Assembly (NCBI RefSeq): GCF_012271765.1
Contig: NZ_VRKO01000002.1
Location: 55,293-119,292 of the forward strand
From: Erwinia rhapontici
Lineage (GTDB): Bacteria > Pseudomonadota > Gammaproteobacteria > Enterobacterales > Enterobacteriaceae
Direction: 5' to 3'
DNA length: 64,000 nt
Under the pieces are notes generated by a model. That model was not told the origin of the DNA. It saw only the letters and a list, made by a program, of their open reading frames with translations, and did no database searches. A program made the translations under genes and the position numbers. Shown in pieces: positions 13,050 through 22,957 of the stretch (the first letter of the stretch is position 1; every line of letters begins with the position of its first letter).

Positions 13050-13793
13050 ATGGCAAGTCATTTTGCACGTTGGGCACTCGCCCAAACCAGACCCCAGGTT
13101 CACCGACTCCCGCAGCAGATGGTAGAGCAGGCCAGCAGATTTTCCGAGAAACGCCGGGCCCGTTATCTGGCCGCCCGAAGCCTGCTCGCTGAACTGATGC
13201 TGCGCGTGTATGGCATCCCCCTTTTGCCCGAATTGATCACCACCACCAGTGGACGCCCCTGCTTTGCAGACCCGGATCTCCCTGACTTTAGCCTGGCCTA
13301 CGCCGGTAACATGGTCGGTGTGATGTTAGCTGAGGAACGGGGCCGCGCCGGACTCGATATGGAAATTGTCCGCGCACATAGCCGTCAGACGACGGAGCAC
13401 CATTTTGAATGTCTGTCGTCGGGAGAGAAAGCGTGGATCAATGCACAGAATGATGCCATTGAGGCGTCTACGCAGCTGTGGACGCTACGCCAAAGCATTC
13501 TAAAACTCACTGGCGAAGCGGATGAAGGAAGTGATTCACTACGCTTGCACCCGGCATCAGGACGACTGCGCTGCGTCACCTGGCCAGATATTCAGGCGCT
13601 GTGTGATGTTGAGCCATTGCTGGTGTGGTCCTGTGCGTTATCGCCAGGCACTGACCGACTGCATTTGTGGGAATATAACGGGGAAGATGGCTGGGAATCA
13701 CTGCGGGATTTTAACGTTTATGCACACAATCTTGGGCCACGCACGCTGCGTCTGACCAGTCTGCCGGCGGAAAAACCGCTCTACCACTCCTGA
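13050..13793 (+). CDS. 4'-phosphopantetheinyl transferase-like protein (AcpT/Sfp type) with altered active-site residues
   Basis: A 247-residue protein of the Sfp/AcpT superfamily, whose enzymes transfer phosphopantetheine from CoA to carrier proteins. The first metal motif is kept (GLDMEI, D103 and E105). The second, normally W-x-x-K-E-x-x-x-K, reads WTLRQSILK, so the metal-binding Glu is Gln148; the usual LSHS histidine region reads LAYAG. The protein is about 50 residues longer than E. coli AcpT, with extra C-terminal sequence. An upstream GGAG precedes the ATG. The gene stands alone between mnmE and adeP. It may be inactive or act on a special carrier. Confidence 0.75.
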   Translation: MASHFARWALAQTRPQVHRLPQQMVEQASRFSEKRRARYLAARSLLAELMLRVYGIPLLPELITTTSGRPCFADPDLPDFSLAYAGNMVGVMLAEERGRAGLDMEIVRAHSRQTTEHHFECLSSGEKAWINAQNDAIEASTQLWTLRQSILKLTGEADEGSDSLRLHPASGRLRCVTWPDIQALCDVEPLLVWSCALSPGTDRLHLWEYNGEDGWESLRDFNVYAHNLGPRTLRLTSLPAEKPLYHS

Positions 13794-13799
13794 GAGTCA

Positions 13800-13825
13800 A
13801 ACGGGTGGCGTTACCACCACCCGTT
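13800..13825. terminator. Hairpin between convergent genes, possible bidirectional terminator
   Basis: AACGGGTGG/CCACCCGTT, a perfect 9-base stem with an 8-base loop, filling the 39-base gap between the convergent PPTase-like gene and adeP. There is no strong T-run on either side. Confidence 0.6.
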
Positions 13826-13832
13826 AGTCTGA

Positions 13833-15146
13833 TTAATGCGCGTCGATAAACGCGATTTTCAGAACGAACAGTAACGCCACGACCACGACGCACGGGCTGA
13901 TTTCACGCCAGCGCCCCGTGCCCAGCTTCATCACGCAGTAAGAGATAAAGCCCAGTGCGATACCTTCAGTGATCGAGAAACTGAATGGCATCATCGCCGC
14001 TGTCACAAACGCCGGAACCGCTTCGGTCAGGTCATCCCACTTCACGCGCGCCAGGCTTGAGGTCATCAGCACGCCCACGTAGATCAGCGCACCGGCTGCG
14101 GCATAAGCGGGGACCATACCCGCCAGCGGTGACAGGAACATCACCAGCAGGAACAGCACGCCCGTCACAACGGCCATCAGGCCGGTGCGACCGCCCACGG
14201 ACACGCCGGATGAGCTTTCGATATACGCAGTCACCGAAGAGGTACCGATAAATGAGCCGGCAACGGAACTGATGCTGTCCACATACAGCGCCTGCTTCAT
14301 ACGCGGGAACTTACCCGTCTCATCAGTCAGACCGGCTTTATCCGTAACACCAATCAATGTCCCGGAAGAGTCAAACAGGTTGACCAGCATAAAGGAGAAG
14401 ATGATCCCGGCCATGCCAACGTTCAGTGAATCTTTCAGGTTAACCTGCCCCAGAACGGAGGTCACCGCAGGAGGCGCTGAGAAGATACCGGTATATTTCA
14501 CATCACCAATCGCCAGACCAATCAGCGTGGTCACCACGATCGACACCAGCACCGCCGCATGGATATTGCGCGATGCAAGGATGGCGATAATAAAGAAGCC
14601 CAACGCACCCAGCAGTACGCTGTGCGAGGTCAGGTTACCGACTGTTACCAGTGTTGCTTCGTTGGCCACGATAATACCGGCATTTTTCAGCCCCATCATC
14701 GCAATAAACAGACCAATACCGGCAGTGATCCCGACGCGCAGACTCAGTGGAATATTGGCAATCATCCAGTAACGCACACGGAAGATCGTCAGCAACAGCA
14801 GGCCAACAGCCCCCCAGAAAATAGCGCCCATTCCGATCTGCCAGGATATCCCCATCGCACCCACGACCACGAAGGCGAAGAAGGCGTTCAGCCCCATCGC
14901 GGGGGCCAGTGCCACAGGCAGGTTCGCGACCAGCCCCATCAGAATACTGCCTCCGGCAGCTATCAGACAGGTGGTAACGAAGACCGCCTGCGTGTCCATG
15001 CCGGCCACGCCGAGGATCTGAGGGTTAACAAAAACGATATACACCATCGTCAAAAAGGTGGTGAAACCAGCAATCACCTCGGTACGAACGGTGGTGCCAT
15101 GCTCCTGCAATTTAAAAATCCGTTGTAACAGACCGGGATTCGTCAT
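13833..15146 (-). CDS. adeP: Adenine permease (NCS2/AzgA-like family)
   Basis: A 437-residue polytopic inner-membrane protein with about 12-14 hydrophobic segments, closely following E. coli AdeP (formerly PurP/YieG): HGTTVRTEVIAGFTTFLTMV at the start, LAPAMGLNAFFAFVVV, LFDSSGTLIGVTDKAG, YIESSSGVSVGGRTGL, and end LKIAFIDAH. It imports adenine with protons. The ATG at 15146 is preferred over an upstream in-frame extension because GGAAA precedes it and the extension is not conserved. A PurR-type operator lies about 85 bases upstream. It neighbours yieH, as in E. coli. Confidence 0.95.
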   Translation of the reverse strand: MTNPGLLQRIFKLQEHGTTVRTEVIAGFTTFLTMVYIVFVNPQILGVAGMDTQAVFVTTCLIAAGGSILMGLVANLPVALAPAMGLNAFFAFVVVGAMGISWQIGMGAIFWGAVGLLLLTIFRVRYWMIANIPLSLRVGITAGIGLFIAMMGLKNAGIIVANEATLVTVGNLTSHSVLLGALGFFIIAILASRNIHAAVLVSIVVTTLIGLAIGDVKYTGIFSAPPAVTSVLGQVNLKDSLNVGMAGIIFSFMLVNLFDSSGTLIGVTDKAGLTDETGKFPRMKQALYVDSISSVAGSFIGTSSVTAYIESSSGVSVGGRTGLMAVVTGVLFLLVMFLSPLAGMVPAYAAAGALIYVGVLMTSSLARVKWDDLTEAVPAFVTAAMMPFSFSITEGIALGFISYCVMKLGTGRWREISPCVVVVALLFVLKIAFIDAH

Positions 15147-15190
15147 TATGTGTTTCCAGAACGGAGAAAAGTTGTCGGCCGTTATCCTAC

Positions 15191-15245
15191 CCCAAAATTC
15201 TGATTTTGGGATGCCGATCACCCGGTTTTTTCGCAACCGATTGCG
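15191..15245 (-). promoter_or_regulatory. PurR-type operator and leader hairpin upstream of adeP
   Basis: CGCAACCGATTGCG at 15232-15245 matches the PurR consensus core (GCAANCGNTTNC) in every fixed position. Between it and the adeP start is a perfect inverted repeat CCCAAAAT-TCTG-ATTTTGGG (15191-15210). Adenine uptake is a typical PurR target. Purine repression of adeP is inferred. Confidence 0.65.
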
Positions 15246-15346
15246 CAGTTTTACCCGTCTTATCACAACCGTTAACAGTAATTGACATAATTCACCCCGC
15301 TTCGCGCTACTATCGGGTATCCACCCACTGGACAGAAGGAATCAGG

Positions 15347-16009
15347 ATGACCGTGGAATGCATTTTTTTCGATTGTGATGGAACGCTGGTCGACAGCGAA
15401 ATGCTCTGTACTCAGGCGTACGTCAACACTTTCGCGCAGTTTGGTGTCACGCTGTCGCTGCAGGAGATGTTCGAAAAGTACAAAGGAGTGAAACTGTACG
15501 ACATCATCGCGGATGTCTGCCAGCAGCACCCGCTGACGACCCCGGTTGAAGTCCTGGAACCGGCTTATCGTCAGGAAGTGGCTCGCCTGTTTGACCTGGA
15601 GCTTAAACCGATTCACGGTGCAAAGGCGTTGCTGGAAAAAGTGAGTGTTCCGGCCTGTGTCGTCTCTAACGGGACAGTCCCCAAAATGCAGCATTCGCTC
15701 GGCCTGACCGGCATGCTCTCCTTCTTTGGGGACCACTTATACAGCGGCTATGACATTGAGCACTGGAAACCCGACCCGGAATTGATGTACTACGCTGCCA
15801 AACAGATGGGCGTTGCGATTGAGCGCTGCATTCTGATCGATGATTCTGAGGCGGGGGCAAAAGCGGGCATCGCCGCCGGGATCCCGGTATTCTATTACTG
15901 CGTCGATGCGCATAATCCGGTAATCAACCATCCACTGGTGACGGTGTTTGATGATATGGCACAGCTGCCAGATTTATGGCAGGCGCGTGGCTGGCAGTTA
16001 ACGCGCTAA
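15347..16009 (+). CDS. yieH: HAD-superfamily 6-phosphogluconate phosphatase YieH
   Basis: A 220-residue haloacid-dehalogenase phosphatase. The nucleophile motif FFDCDGTLVDSE opens the protein, followed by a helical cap, motif II VVSNGT, motif III WKPDPELM and motif IV ILIDDSEAGAKAG. E. coli YieH (221 residues) hydrolyses 6-phosphogluconate in vitro. The ATG at 15347 follows AGGAATCAGG; longer in-frame starts lie in the divergent adeP promoter and are unlikely. It is divergent from adeP and convergent with the FaeA-like gene. Confidence 0.93.
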   Translation: MTVECIFFDCDGTLVDSEMLCTQAYVNTFAQFGVTLSLQEMFEKYKGVKLYDIIADVCQQHPLTTPVEVLEPAYRQEVARLFDLELKPIHGAKALLEKVSVPACVVSNGTVPKMQHSLGLTGMLSFFGDHLYSGYDIEHWKPDPELMYYAAKQMGVAIERCILIDDSEAGAKAGIAAGIPVFYYCVDAHNPVINHPLVTVFDDMAQLPDLWQARGWQLTR

Positions 16010-16015
16010 ATGGGG

Positions 16016-16044
16016 GCAGGCCGGAAACAACCCGGCCTGTTGCC
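16016..16044. terminator. Hairpin after yieH
   Basis: CAGGCCGG/CCGGCCTG stem, extended by GGC/GCC, between convergent yieH and the FaeA-like gene. No T-run follows on the plus strand. Confidence 0.6.
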
Positions 16045-16064
16045 AGCAAGCGGTATAGAAAAAA

Positions 16065-16376
16065 TCAAATACCGTCCCCCTCATTGATATACCAGCGTAA
16101 TGAATTTGACAGCAGTGAAGCATGTTTAATAACTTTGCCTTCATCGACCAGCTGTAAAAGAATATTTCGCATCATATAGATACTCTCACCGCAATTATCC
16201 GCTAACTCTCTGGTTTTAGGCCATAGCGTGGGATCGGATAAATGCGTACCCTCTTTGGGGCTGGAGGCGAGTTCCTGGCAGATTAAAGCCAGCGCACGGA
16301 ATGCCTCTTGTTTCTTTAGCTGAACGGCTGTTTTATTTCTTCTCATATCTAATATATTAATGATAGCGTTAATCAC
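16065..16376 (-). CDS. FaeA/PapI-like winged-helix regulator
   Basis: A protein of up to 103 residues. The C-terminal half (TRELADNCGESIYMMRNILL, then LVDEGKVIKHASLLSNSLRWYI) has the layout of the FaeA/PapI winged helix that controls fimbrial phase variation: a helix-turn-helix ending in a short wing with a terminal W-Y-hydrophobic strand. No fimbrial genes are nearby. The start is uncertain: GTG at 16376 or ATG at 16346, neither with a good ribosome site. The gene and the upstream 450 bases are AT-rich compared with neighbours, suggesting acquired or decaying DNA. Confidence 0.6.
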   Translation of the reverse strand: MINAIINILDMRRNKTAVQLKKQEAFRALALICQELASSPKEGTHLSDPTLWPKTRELADNCGESIYMMRNILLQLVDEGKVIKHASLLSNSLRWYINEGDGI

Positions 16377-16800
16377 CCGCTATACATTACTCCTTTTCGC
16401 TATATTAATTATACTCACGGTGAGGAGGGATCGTGTACCTACATTGTTATTATCGCTGCCAGCACCGTTCCCCCTAAGTGACCAGTTGATATTTTCAGCG
16501 CGGAACACATCAAAATCGAAATGGAAAATAAAGAAGGGATATATCGCCTCAACACTGAGAAAAAAAACAAAAACCATTGACTAATTTCGAGGCTATCGTT
16601 TTTCTTAAGCGCTGTAAACAATATAAAATCACAAAGAAAAATAATACCACTATATGCCAAACAGGTTACCAAGCCGATATATTCACACACCTATTAAAGT
16701 GTAAATTTAAATAAATAAGCACTTTAAGAAAATTTCTATAAAAATAATAAAGAGAAAAGGAAGAATAGAAGAAAACGGGGGGAGAAATCAGGTTCATATT
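16377..16800. other. AT-rich stretch without a supported gene
   Basis: About 420 bases rich in A and T, with poly-purine tracts near 16740-16790. On the minus strand 16439-16690 encodes an 83-residue hydrophobic peptide from a GTG without a ribosome site. I see no family resemblance and do not call it. The stretch probably holds the promoter of the FaeA-like gene or the remains of a lost gene. Confidence 0.5.
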
Positions 16801-16829
16801 ATCCTGCGCTGAAGGGACCAGCGCAGGAT
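16801..16829 (-). terminator. Hairpin downstream of the MFS gene
   Basis: ATCCTGCGCTG/CAGCGCAGGAT form an 11-base stem 10 bases past the transporter stop. The T-run on the minus strand is poor. Confidence 0.6.
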
Positions 16830-16838
16830 GCCGCTCAG

Positions 16839-18077
16839 TTAGCCAATCGCGCCCAGTGCATCATCGTTACCCTGCTTTTTCGGCAGCAGGAATAACGTGG
16901 CGACAATATCCAGCAGATAGATCAGTGCCAGCATGGTGATAGCAGCAGTAAATGACCACTGGCTGACCAGCAGCCCAATCACCAGCGGACCAAATCCACC
17001 CACACCACGCCCCAGGTTAAACAAGACATTCTGCGCCGTGGCACGTACTTTCACCGGATAAGTGTCAGAAATCAGCGCGCCGTAACCGCCAATCATGCCA
17101 TTCACAAACATCCCCATCAGTGCCCCGGTAAACAGCATGGTCGTCGGATCGCGCAACTGAGCGTAAACCACCACCATCACCACTGCGCCAAACTGATACA
17201 GCAGGAAAATTTTCCAGCGGGAGAAGCGATCGGCCAGCAGACCAAATAACCAGATACCGAAGGTCATCCCGACGACCGTGACCGCCGTCCACAACCCGGA
17301 TTTCGTCAGCGAAAAACCAAAGTTAGATGAGAGATAACTCGGCATCCAGATCATCAGACCGTAATAACCAAAGTTCTGTACAGAACAGAGGATAAAGATG
17401 CCGATGCTGGCTTTGGTGGTAGCCGCATCCACGAACAACAGCTTAATGCGCGCCGTGAACGACAACCCCTGATTCACATCCACATGCTGGGTGAACGCTT
17501 CCGGCTCCCCCATGCCACGACGAATGGCAAACGAGGCCAGGGCGGGCAGCAGGCCAACGAGGAACATGCCGCGCCAGCCGATCACATTCAGCAGCAACGG
17601 CGTGATAAATGCCGCCAGCAGTACGCCGAGTTGCCACCCCATGCCCACCCACGCTGAAGCACGGTTACGCTTGTTGGCAGGCCAGGCTTCGGCGATCAAC
17701 GCCATACCAATACCGAACTCACCGCCCAGGCCCATACCCGCAAGGGTGCGATACGCCAGTAAATCCCAATATCCCTGCGCCACTGCGCACAGCCCGGTAA
17801 AGACTGAAAACATCAGGATGGTAAAGGTCAGTACACGAATACGCCCGAGACGATCGCTGATATGGCCGAAAACAATGCCTCCCAGCACGGCACCAATCAG
17901 TGTCCAGGTGACCAGTGAACCAGCCTGCGAGGGGGATAATGCCAGCGACAGACTGATAGCAGGTAACATAAAACCGAGGATCAGCAGATCAAAGCCGTCC
18001 ATTGCGTAACCGCTGACAGCAGCGACCATCGCTTTGCCCGGCGTGACGCTACGCTTGTCCGGGGGGGAAATTGACAT
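16839..18077 (-). CDS. MFS transporter, aromatic acid/sialate:H+ symporter-like
   Basis: A 412-residue major-facilitator protein with 12 predicted membrane segments. It has the early motif YAMDGFDLLILGFMLP typical of the AAHS/SHS symporter branches, the loop 2-3 motif GHISDRLGRIRVL, a GGEFGIGMALIAEAWP helix, and a repeat-like GLLADRFSRWKIF in the second half. These branches carry organic or aromatic acids with protons. The exact substrate cannot be told. It stands alone between the AT-rich stretch and phoU, both on the minus strand. ATG at 18077. Confidence 0.85.
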   Translation of the reverse strand: MSISPPDKRSVTPGKAMVAAVSGYAMDGFDLLILGFMLPAISLSLALSPSQAGSLVTWTLIGAVLGGIVFGHISDRLGRIRVLTFTILMFSVFTGLCAVAQGYWDLLAYRTLAGMGLGGEFGIGMALIAEAWPANKRNRASAWVGMGWQLGVLLAAFITPLLLNVIGWRGMFLVGLLPALASFAIRRGMGEPEAFTQHVDVNQGLSFTARIKLLFVDAATTKASIGIFILCSVQNFGYYGLMIWMPSYLSSNFGFSLTKSGLWTAVTVVGMTFGIWLFGLLADRFSRWKIFLLYQFGAVVMVVVYAQLRDPTTMLFTGALMGMFVNGMIGGYGALISDTYPVKVRATAQNVLFNLGRGVGGFGPLVIGLLVSQWSFTAAITMLALIYLLDIVATLFLLPKKQGNDDALGAIG

Positions 18078-18165
18078 GATTTTCTGGCCTTTTCATTGGA
18101 AATTTGCCGCAAGTATAAGTATGAGCGACGAAGGTATCCAGACGAAAAAGTGATGGGGAAGGAAG

Positions 18166-18195
18166 TCAGGCATGCCGGGGGGTTGGCACGCCTGA
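18166..18195 (-). terminator. Hairpin after phoU
   Basis: TCAGGCATGCC/GGCACGCCTGA (one mismatch) with an 8-base G-rich loop, 7 bases past the phoU stop. No T-run follows, so it may be an RNA-stability element or a diverged REP-like palindrome. Confidence 0.5.
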
Positions 18196-18202
18196 GCAGA
18201 GA

Positions 18203-18940
18203 TTACGACGGGTTATTGCTACCGGTGTCATCGCCGGTCAGCAGTTTATCCAACTGGTCACCGCCCACGTGACGGAAATCCTGACCTTTCACGAAGTAGA
18301 AGATAATTTCACAAATGTTCTGGCAGCGGTCACCGATGCGCTCGATGGCACGCGCGCAGAACAAGGCCGTCAGCACACTCGGGATAGTGCGCGGATCTTC
18401 CATCATATAGGTCATCAGCTGGCGCACGATGCCCTCATACTCCTGGTCAACCTTCTTGTCTTCACGATAGATTTCAATGGCGGCAGTAAGATCCATCCGC
18501 GCAAAAGCATCCAGTACGTCATGCAGCATCTGAATGGTGTGATGGCCCAGTGACTCCAGGCTCACCAGCAGCGGCTGGTGCTGCTGGGTGAATTTTTCCA
18601 GCGCGGTACGGCAGATCTTCTCGGCAACATCACCAATACGTTCCAGCTCAGAGATGGTTTTGATGATCGCCATTACCAGACGCAGGTCGCTGGCAGTAGG
18701 TTGACGTTTGGCGATGATGCGTACGCAGGCTTCATCAATCTCCACCTCCATCATATTGACCTTGTGGTCACCTTCAATCACCTTGTTCGCCAGCTCACCA
18801 TCCTGGTTGTGCATCGCCGTGATGGCATCGGTCAACTGCTGCTCGACCATGCCACCCATGGTCATCACCTGGGTGCGGATATGCTCCAGCTCGGCGTTGA
18901 ACTGGCCGGAGATATGTTTGTTCAGATTTAAGCTATCCAT
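18203..18940 (-). CDS. phoU: Phosphate-specific transport system accessory protein PhoU
   Basis: A 245-residue, all-helical protein made of two tandem three-helix PhoU repeats, each with the conserved metal-binding E-x-x-x-D signature (for example [12 protein letters not shown] and [14 protein letters not shown]). It links the Pst transporter to the PhoR/PhoB sensor and keeps the Pho regulon off when phosphate is ample. It is the last gene of pstSCAB-phoU, 17 bases after pstB. Confidence 0.97.
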   Translation of the reverse strand: MDSLNLNKHISGQFNAELEHIRTQVMTMGGMVEQQLTDAITAMHNQDGELANKVIEGDHKVNMMEVEIDEACVRIIAKRQPTASDLRLVMAIIKTISELERIGDVAEKICRTALEKFTQQHQPLLVSLESLGHHTIQMLHDVLDAFARMDLTAAIEIYREDKKVDQEYEGIVRQLMTYMMEDPRTIPSVLTALFCARAIERIGDRCQNICEIIFYFVKGQDFRHVGGDQLDKLLTGDDTGSNNPS

Positions 18941-18957
18941 TGTATTCTCCAGTCAAA

Positions 18958-19752
<795 letters not shown>

Positions 19753-19771
19753 CTAACGCCGCGCTGCTCAA

Positions 19772-20659
19772 TTAATGTTTGCTCTTGGCGAAGATCACGC
19801 GTGCCAGGATGTTCAGTAACAGTACACACAGCGTAATAATCAGCACGCCCGCCCAGGCCAGACTCTGCCATTCGGCAAACGGACTCATCGCGAACTTAAA
19901 GATGGTCACCGGCAGGTTCGCCAGTGGCTGCATCATATCGGTGCTCCAGAACTGGTTCGACAGCGAGGTAAACAGCAGGGGTGCGGTTTCCCCGGCAATG
20001 CGGGCAATCGCCAGCAGAACCCCTGTCAGAATGCCGGAAACGGAGGCTTTCAAGGTAATCGCCGAAATCATCTTCCATTTTGGCGTCCCCAGCGCATACG
20101 CCGCTTCTCGCAGGCTGTCCGGTACCAGTCTCAGCATGTTTTCGGTGGTGCGGATCACGATCGGGATTTGCAACAGTGCCAGCGCCACCACCCCGGCCCA
20201 GCCGGAGAAGTGTTGCATCTGCGCCACCACGATGGTGTACACAAACAGACCGACCACAATCGACGGCGCCGAAAGCAGAATGTCGTTAATAAAGCGAATC
20301 ACTTCGGCCAGCCAGGACTTACGGCCATACTCAGCCAGATAGATCCCCGCCATAATCCCCAGCGGCGTCCCCACAGCGGTTGACCAGAAGATCAACAGAC
20401 CGCTGCCTGCCAGGGCATTTGCCAGGCCTCCTCCCGCCGTATTCGGCGGGGGCGTATTCTCAGTAAACAGCGACAGCGTCATGCCGTCGATACCGCGAGT
20501 CACGGTAGAAAACAGGATCCACACCAGCCAGAACAGACCGAATGCCATCGTCAGCAACGACAGGGCGAGGGCAATACGGTTTTTCATCCGGCGCCACGCC
20601 TGCATCTTACGGCGTGAAGCGAGCAGTTCGTCACGCGCCTGCAATTCCATCGTGGTCAT
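19772..20659 (-). CDS. pstA: Phosphate ABC transporter permease PstA
   Basis: A 295-residue inner-membrane permease with six hydrophobic segments. The binding-protein-dependent transport signature lies around [30 protein letters not shown]. It pairs with PstC to form the phosphate channel. Its start overlaps the pstC stop in an ATGA, implying translational coupling. Confidence 0.97.
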   Translation of the reverse strand: MTTMELQARDELLASRRKMQAWRRMKNRIALALSLLTMAFGLFWLVWILFSTVTRGIDGMTLSLFTENTPPPNTAGGGLANALAGSGLLIFWSTAVGTPLGIMAGIYLAEYGRKSWLAEVIRFINDILLSAPSIVVGLFVYTIVVAQMQHFSGWAGVVALALLQIPIVIRTTENMLRLVPDSLREAAYALGTPKWKMISAITLKASVSGILTGVLLAIARIAGETAPLLFTSLSNQFWSTDMMQPLANLPVTIFKFAMSPFAEWQSLAWAGVLIITLCVLLLNILARVIFAKSKH

Positions 20660-21618
20660 GAGCGCGCTCCTTCACTTTTTGCCAGACGCAGGATCATCAG
20701 TTTTGAACAGGCCAGCACGATAAACGTGATGACAAACAGGATCAGCCCCAGCTCCATCAGCGCGGCGGTATGCACGCCCGATTCCGCTTCAGCAAATTCG
20801 TTCGCCAGCGCGGAGGTGATGCTGTTACCCGGCATAAACAGTGAAGCACTGTCGAGTTGGTAGGTGTTACCGATAATGAAGGTCACCGCCATGGTTTCAC
20901 CCAGTGCGCGCCCCAGGCCCAGCATCACCCCACCAATCACCCCGTTTTTGGTGAAGGGCAACACAACACGCCACATCACTTCCCAGGTGGTACAGCCAAT
21001 GCCGTACGCGGACTCTTTCATCATCACTGGCGTCTGCTCGAACACGTCGCGCATGACGGAAGCGATATAAGGGATAATCATAATCGCCAGGATAATTCCG
21101 GCGGCTAAAATCCCGATACCAAATGCCGGGCCGGAGAACAGGGATCCTACAATCGGTACGTTAGCCAGTACGTCCCCGACGGGCTGCTGGAAATAGGTGG
21201 CAAACAGTGGCGCGAAAATAAACAGCCCCCACATGCCATACACAATGCTGGGGATAGCCGCCAGCAGTTCAATCGCCACGCCCAGCGGGCGACGCAGCCA
21301 GTTAGGGGCCAGTTCGGTCAGGAACAAGGCAATGCCGAAACTTACCGGGACAGCGATAAGCAGGGCAATAATGGAGGTGACGACGGTACCGTAAATCGGC
21401 ACCAGCGCACCAAACTGTTCGTTAGGCGCATCCCACTCTTTATTCCACAGGAACGAGAAACCAAACTTCTGGATACTCGGCCATGAAGAGATAATCAGGG
21501 AAACGATAATGCCACCGAGCAGCAACAGCACAATCAACGCAGCCAGTTTAACCAGCGCGCTGAAGATGATGTCACCCTGTTTTCCGGGAGCCTTGAATGC
21601 CGGCTTGGTTGCAGCCAT
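20656..21618 (-). CDS. pstC: Phosphate ABC transporter permease PstC
   Basis: A 320-residue permease starting [20 protein letters not shown], as in E. coli, so the ATG at 21618 is used rather than the longer reading frame to 21663, which runs into the pstS-pstC hairpins. Six hydrophobic segments and the EAA loop ([20 protein letters not shown]) are present. It forms the membrane channel with PstA. Confidence 0.97.
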   Translation of the reverse strand: MAATKPAFKAPGKQGDIIFSALVKLAALIVLLLLGGIIVSLIISSWPSIQKFGFSFLWNKEWDAPNEQFGALVPIYGTVVTSIIALLIAVPVSFGIALFLTELAPNWLRRPLGVAIELLAAIPSIVYGMWGLFIFAPLFATYFQQPVGDVLANVPIVGSLFSGPAFGIGILAAGIILAIMIIPYIASVMRDVFEQTPVMMKESAYGIGCTTWEVMWRVVLPFTKNGVIGGVMLGLGRALGETMAVTFIIGNTYQLDSASLFMPGNSITSALANEFAEAESGVHTAALMELGLILFVITFIVLACSKLMILRLAKSEGARS

Positions 21619-21652
21619 AGAATTCTCGAGTCTGATACTGCTGATACGTATC

Positions 21653-21705
21653 GGGCCAGGCAAGCCTGGCCCATGGGGGCATAAGCACCACGCATCGTGG
21701 TGCTT
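21653..21705 (-). terminator. Two tandem hairpins between pstS and pstC
   Basis: AAGCACCACG-CAT-CGTGGTGCTT (21683-21705) and GGGCCAGGC-AA-GCCTGGCCC (21653-21672), both perfect stems. No T-run follows, so they probably attenuate or protect the pstS message, raising the ratio of binding protein to permease. This is a common arrangement after periplasmic binding-protein genes. Confidence 0.7.
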
Positions 21706-21716
21706 ACTGCAATCGC

Positions 21717-22757
21717 TTAGTACAGTGCTTTGCCGGAGCTGTCTTTCACGTTGGTTTTCCAGGCGCTACGAATCTGCTCAATCACAGAATCTGGCAGTGA
21801 TGCGTAGTCCAGGCCAGCCGTGGTTTTGCTGCCGTTTTTATAAGCCCAGTCGAAGAACTTCAGTACGGCGGCGCCTTTCTCAGCATTAGCCTGCTCTTTG
21901 TGCACCAGGATAAAGGTGGTAGAGGTGATTGGCCACGCGTTGTCGCCTTTCTGGAAGGTCAGATCCTGAGCAAAAGATTTGGACCAGTCTGCGCCTTTCG
22001 CGGCATCGCTAAAGCTTTTCTCACCCGGTTCAATGGCTTTGCCATCCGCATCCACCAGCTTGGTGTAAGCCAGGCTGTTCTGTTTCGCGTAGGCGTACTC
22101 AACGTAGCCGATAGACCCTGGCAGACGCTGTACGAATGCAGCCACGCCGTCGTTACCCTTGCCGCCCAAACCGGTTGGCCAGTTAACGGTGCTGCCTTTA
22201 CCGACTTTGCTGCTCCAGTCGCTGTTCACTTTAGACAGGTAACTGGTGAACACGAATGAGGTACCCGAACCGTCAGCGCGGCGTACCACGTTGATGTTGG
22301 AATCAGGCAGTTTCACGCCCGGGTTCAGCTTGGTGATGGCCGGGTCGTTCCACTTTTTGATGGTACCGAGGTAGATATCACCCACGGTTTTGCCATCCAG
22401 CGTCAGCTGTCCAGATTTGATACCAGGAATATTAACCGCCAGTACCACCCCGCCAATAACTGTCGGAAACTGGAACAGGCCATTTTTTTCTAAATCTTCG
22501 TCTTTCATCGGCGCATCTGATGCACCGAAGTCTACGGTTTTAGCGATAATCTGCTTAACGCCGCCGGATGAACCGATACCCTGATAGTTAACCTGGCTGC
22601 CCGTCGCGGTATTGTACTCTGCTGCCCACTTGTTATACACAGGTGCCGGGAATGTCCCGCCAGCACCGGTCAGGTTGGTCGCGGCCATTGCGGTAACGGC
22701 GCTCAGAGAAAGGGTTACTGCGACGAATTGAGCCAGGGTTTTGTGCATCAGTGTCAT
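21717..22757 (-). CDS. pstS: Phosphate ABC transporter substrate-binding protein PstS
   Basis: A 346-residue periplasmic protein with a signal peptide (basic MHK, hydrophobic core, AMA cleavage near residue 25). The mature part starts [18 protein letters not shown]. Phosphate-binding segments include [19 protein letters not shown] and [12 protein letters not shown]. It delivers phosphate to PstCAB. The ATG at 22757 follows GGAGGG. It is the first gene of pstSCAB-phoU. Its leader carries an ERIC element and, upstream, two Pho boxes. Confidence 0.97.
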   Translation of the reverse strand: MTLMHKTLAQFVAVTLSLSAVTAMAATNLTGAGGTFPAPVYNKWAAEYNTATGSQVNYQGIGSSGGVKQIIAKTVDFGASDAPMKDEDLEKNGLFQFPTVIGGVVLAVNIPGIKSGQLTLDGKTVGDIYLGTIKKWNDPAITKLNPGVKLPDSNINVVRRADGSGTSFVFTSYLSKVNSDWSSKVGKGSTVNWPTGLGGKGNDGVAAFVQRLPGSIGYVEYAYAKQNSLAYTKLVDADGKAIEPGEKSFSDAAKGADWSKSFAQDLTFQKGDNAWPITSTTFILVHKEQANAEKGAAVLKFFDWAYKNGSKTTAGLDYASLPDSVIEQIRSAWKTNVKDSSGKALY

Positions 22758-22803
22758 GTTCCCTCCACGGGATTAAAAAGTCAGGCCAGTTGCCGTGTTT
22801 GTC

Positions 22804-22930
22804 TATACCCAAAATAATTCGGGATGCAGGAAGGCGGCAAATGAGCGAGTCCCGATGAGCTTACTGTTGTAAGTGATTCGGGCGAACGAATGTAGCCAAC
22901 GCGCCTGCAGCTTGAAGTATGAAAGGTATA
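22804..22930. repeat. ERIC (enterobacterial repetitive intergenic consensus) element
   Basis: 127 bases bounded by TATACC and GGTATA, the length and TA-type ends described for ERIC elements. The centre pairs GTAAGCTCATCGGG with CCCGAATCACTTAC (minus orientation), closely like the ERIC core arms. It lies inside the pstS 5' leader, between the Pho boxes and the start codon. Confidence 0.85.
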
Positions 22931-22957
22931 ATTAATGATTGCTGCTGGAGGCAAAAT

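Noticed and set aside
16439..16690. Hydrophobic 83-codon frame in the AT-rich stretch
   Set aside because: GTG start without a ribosome site and no family resemblance; AT-rich DNA readily gives hydrophobic frames. Left as unproven.
22804..22930. Possible regulatory RNA or riboswitch in the pstS leader
   Set aside because: The fold is fully explained by the ERIC palindrome.
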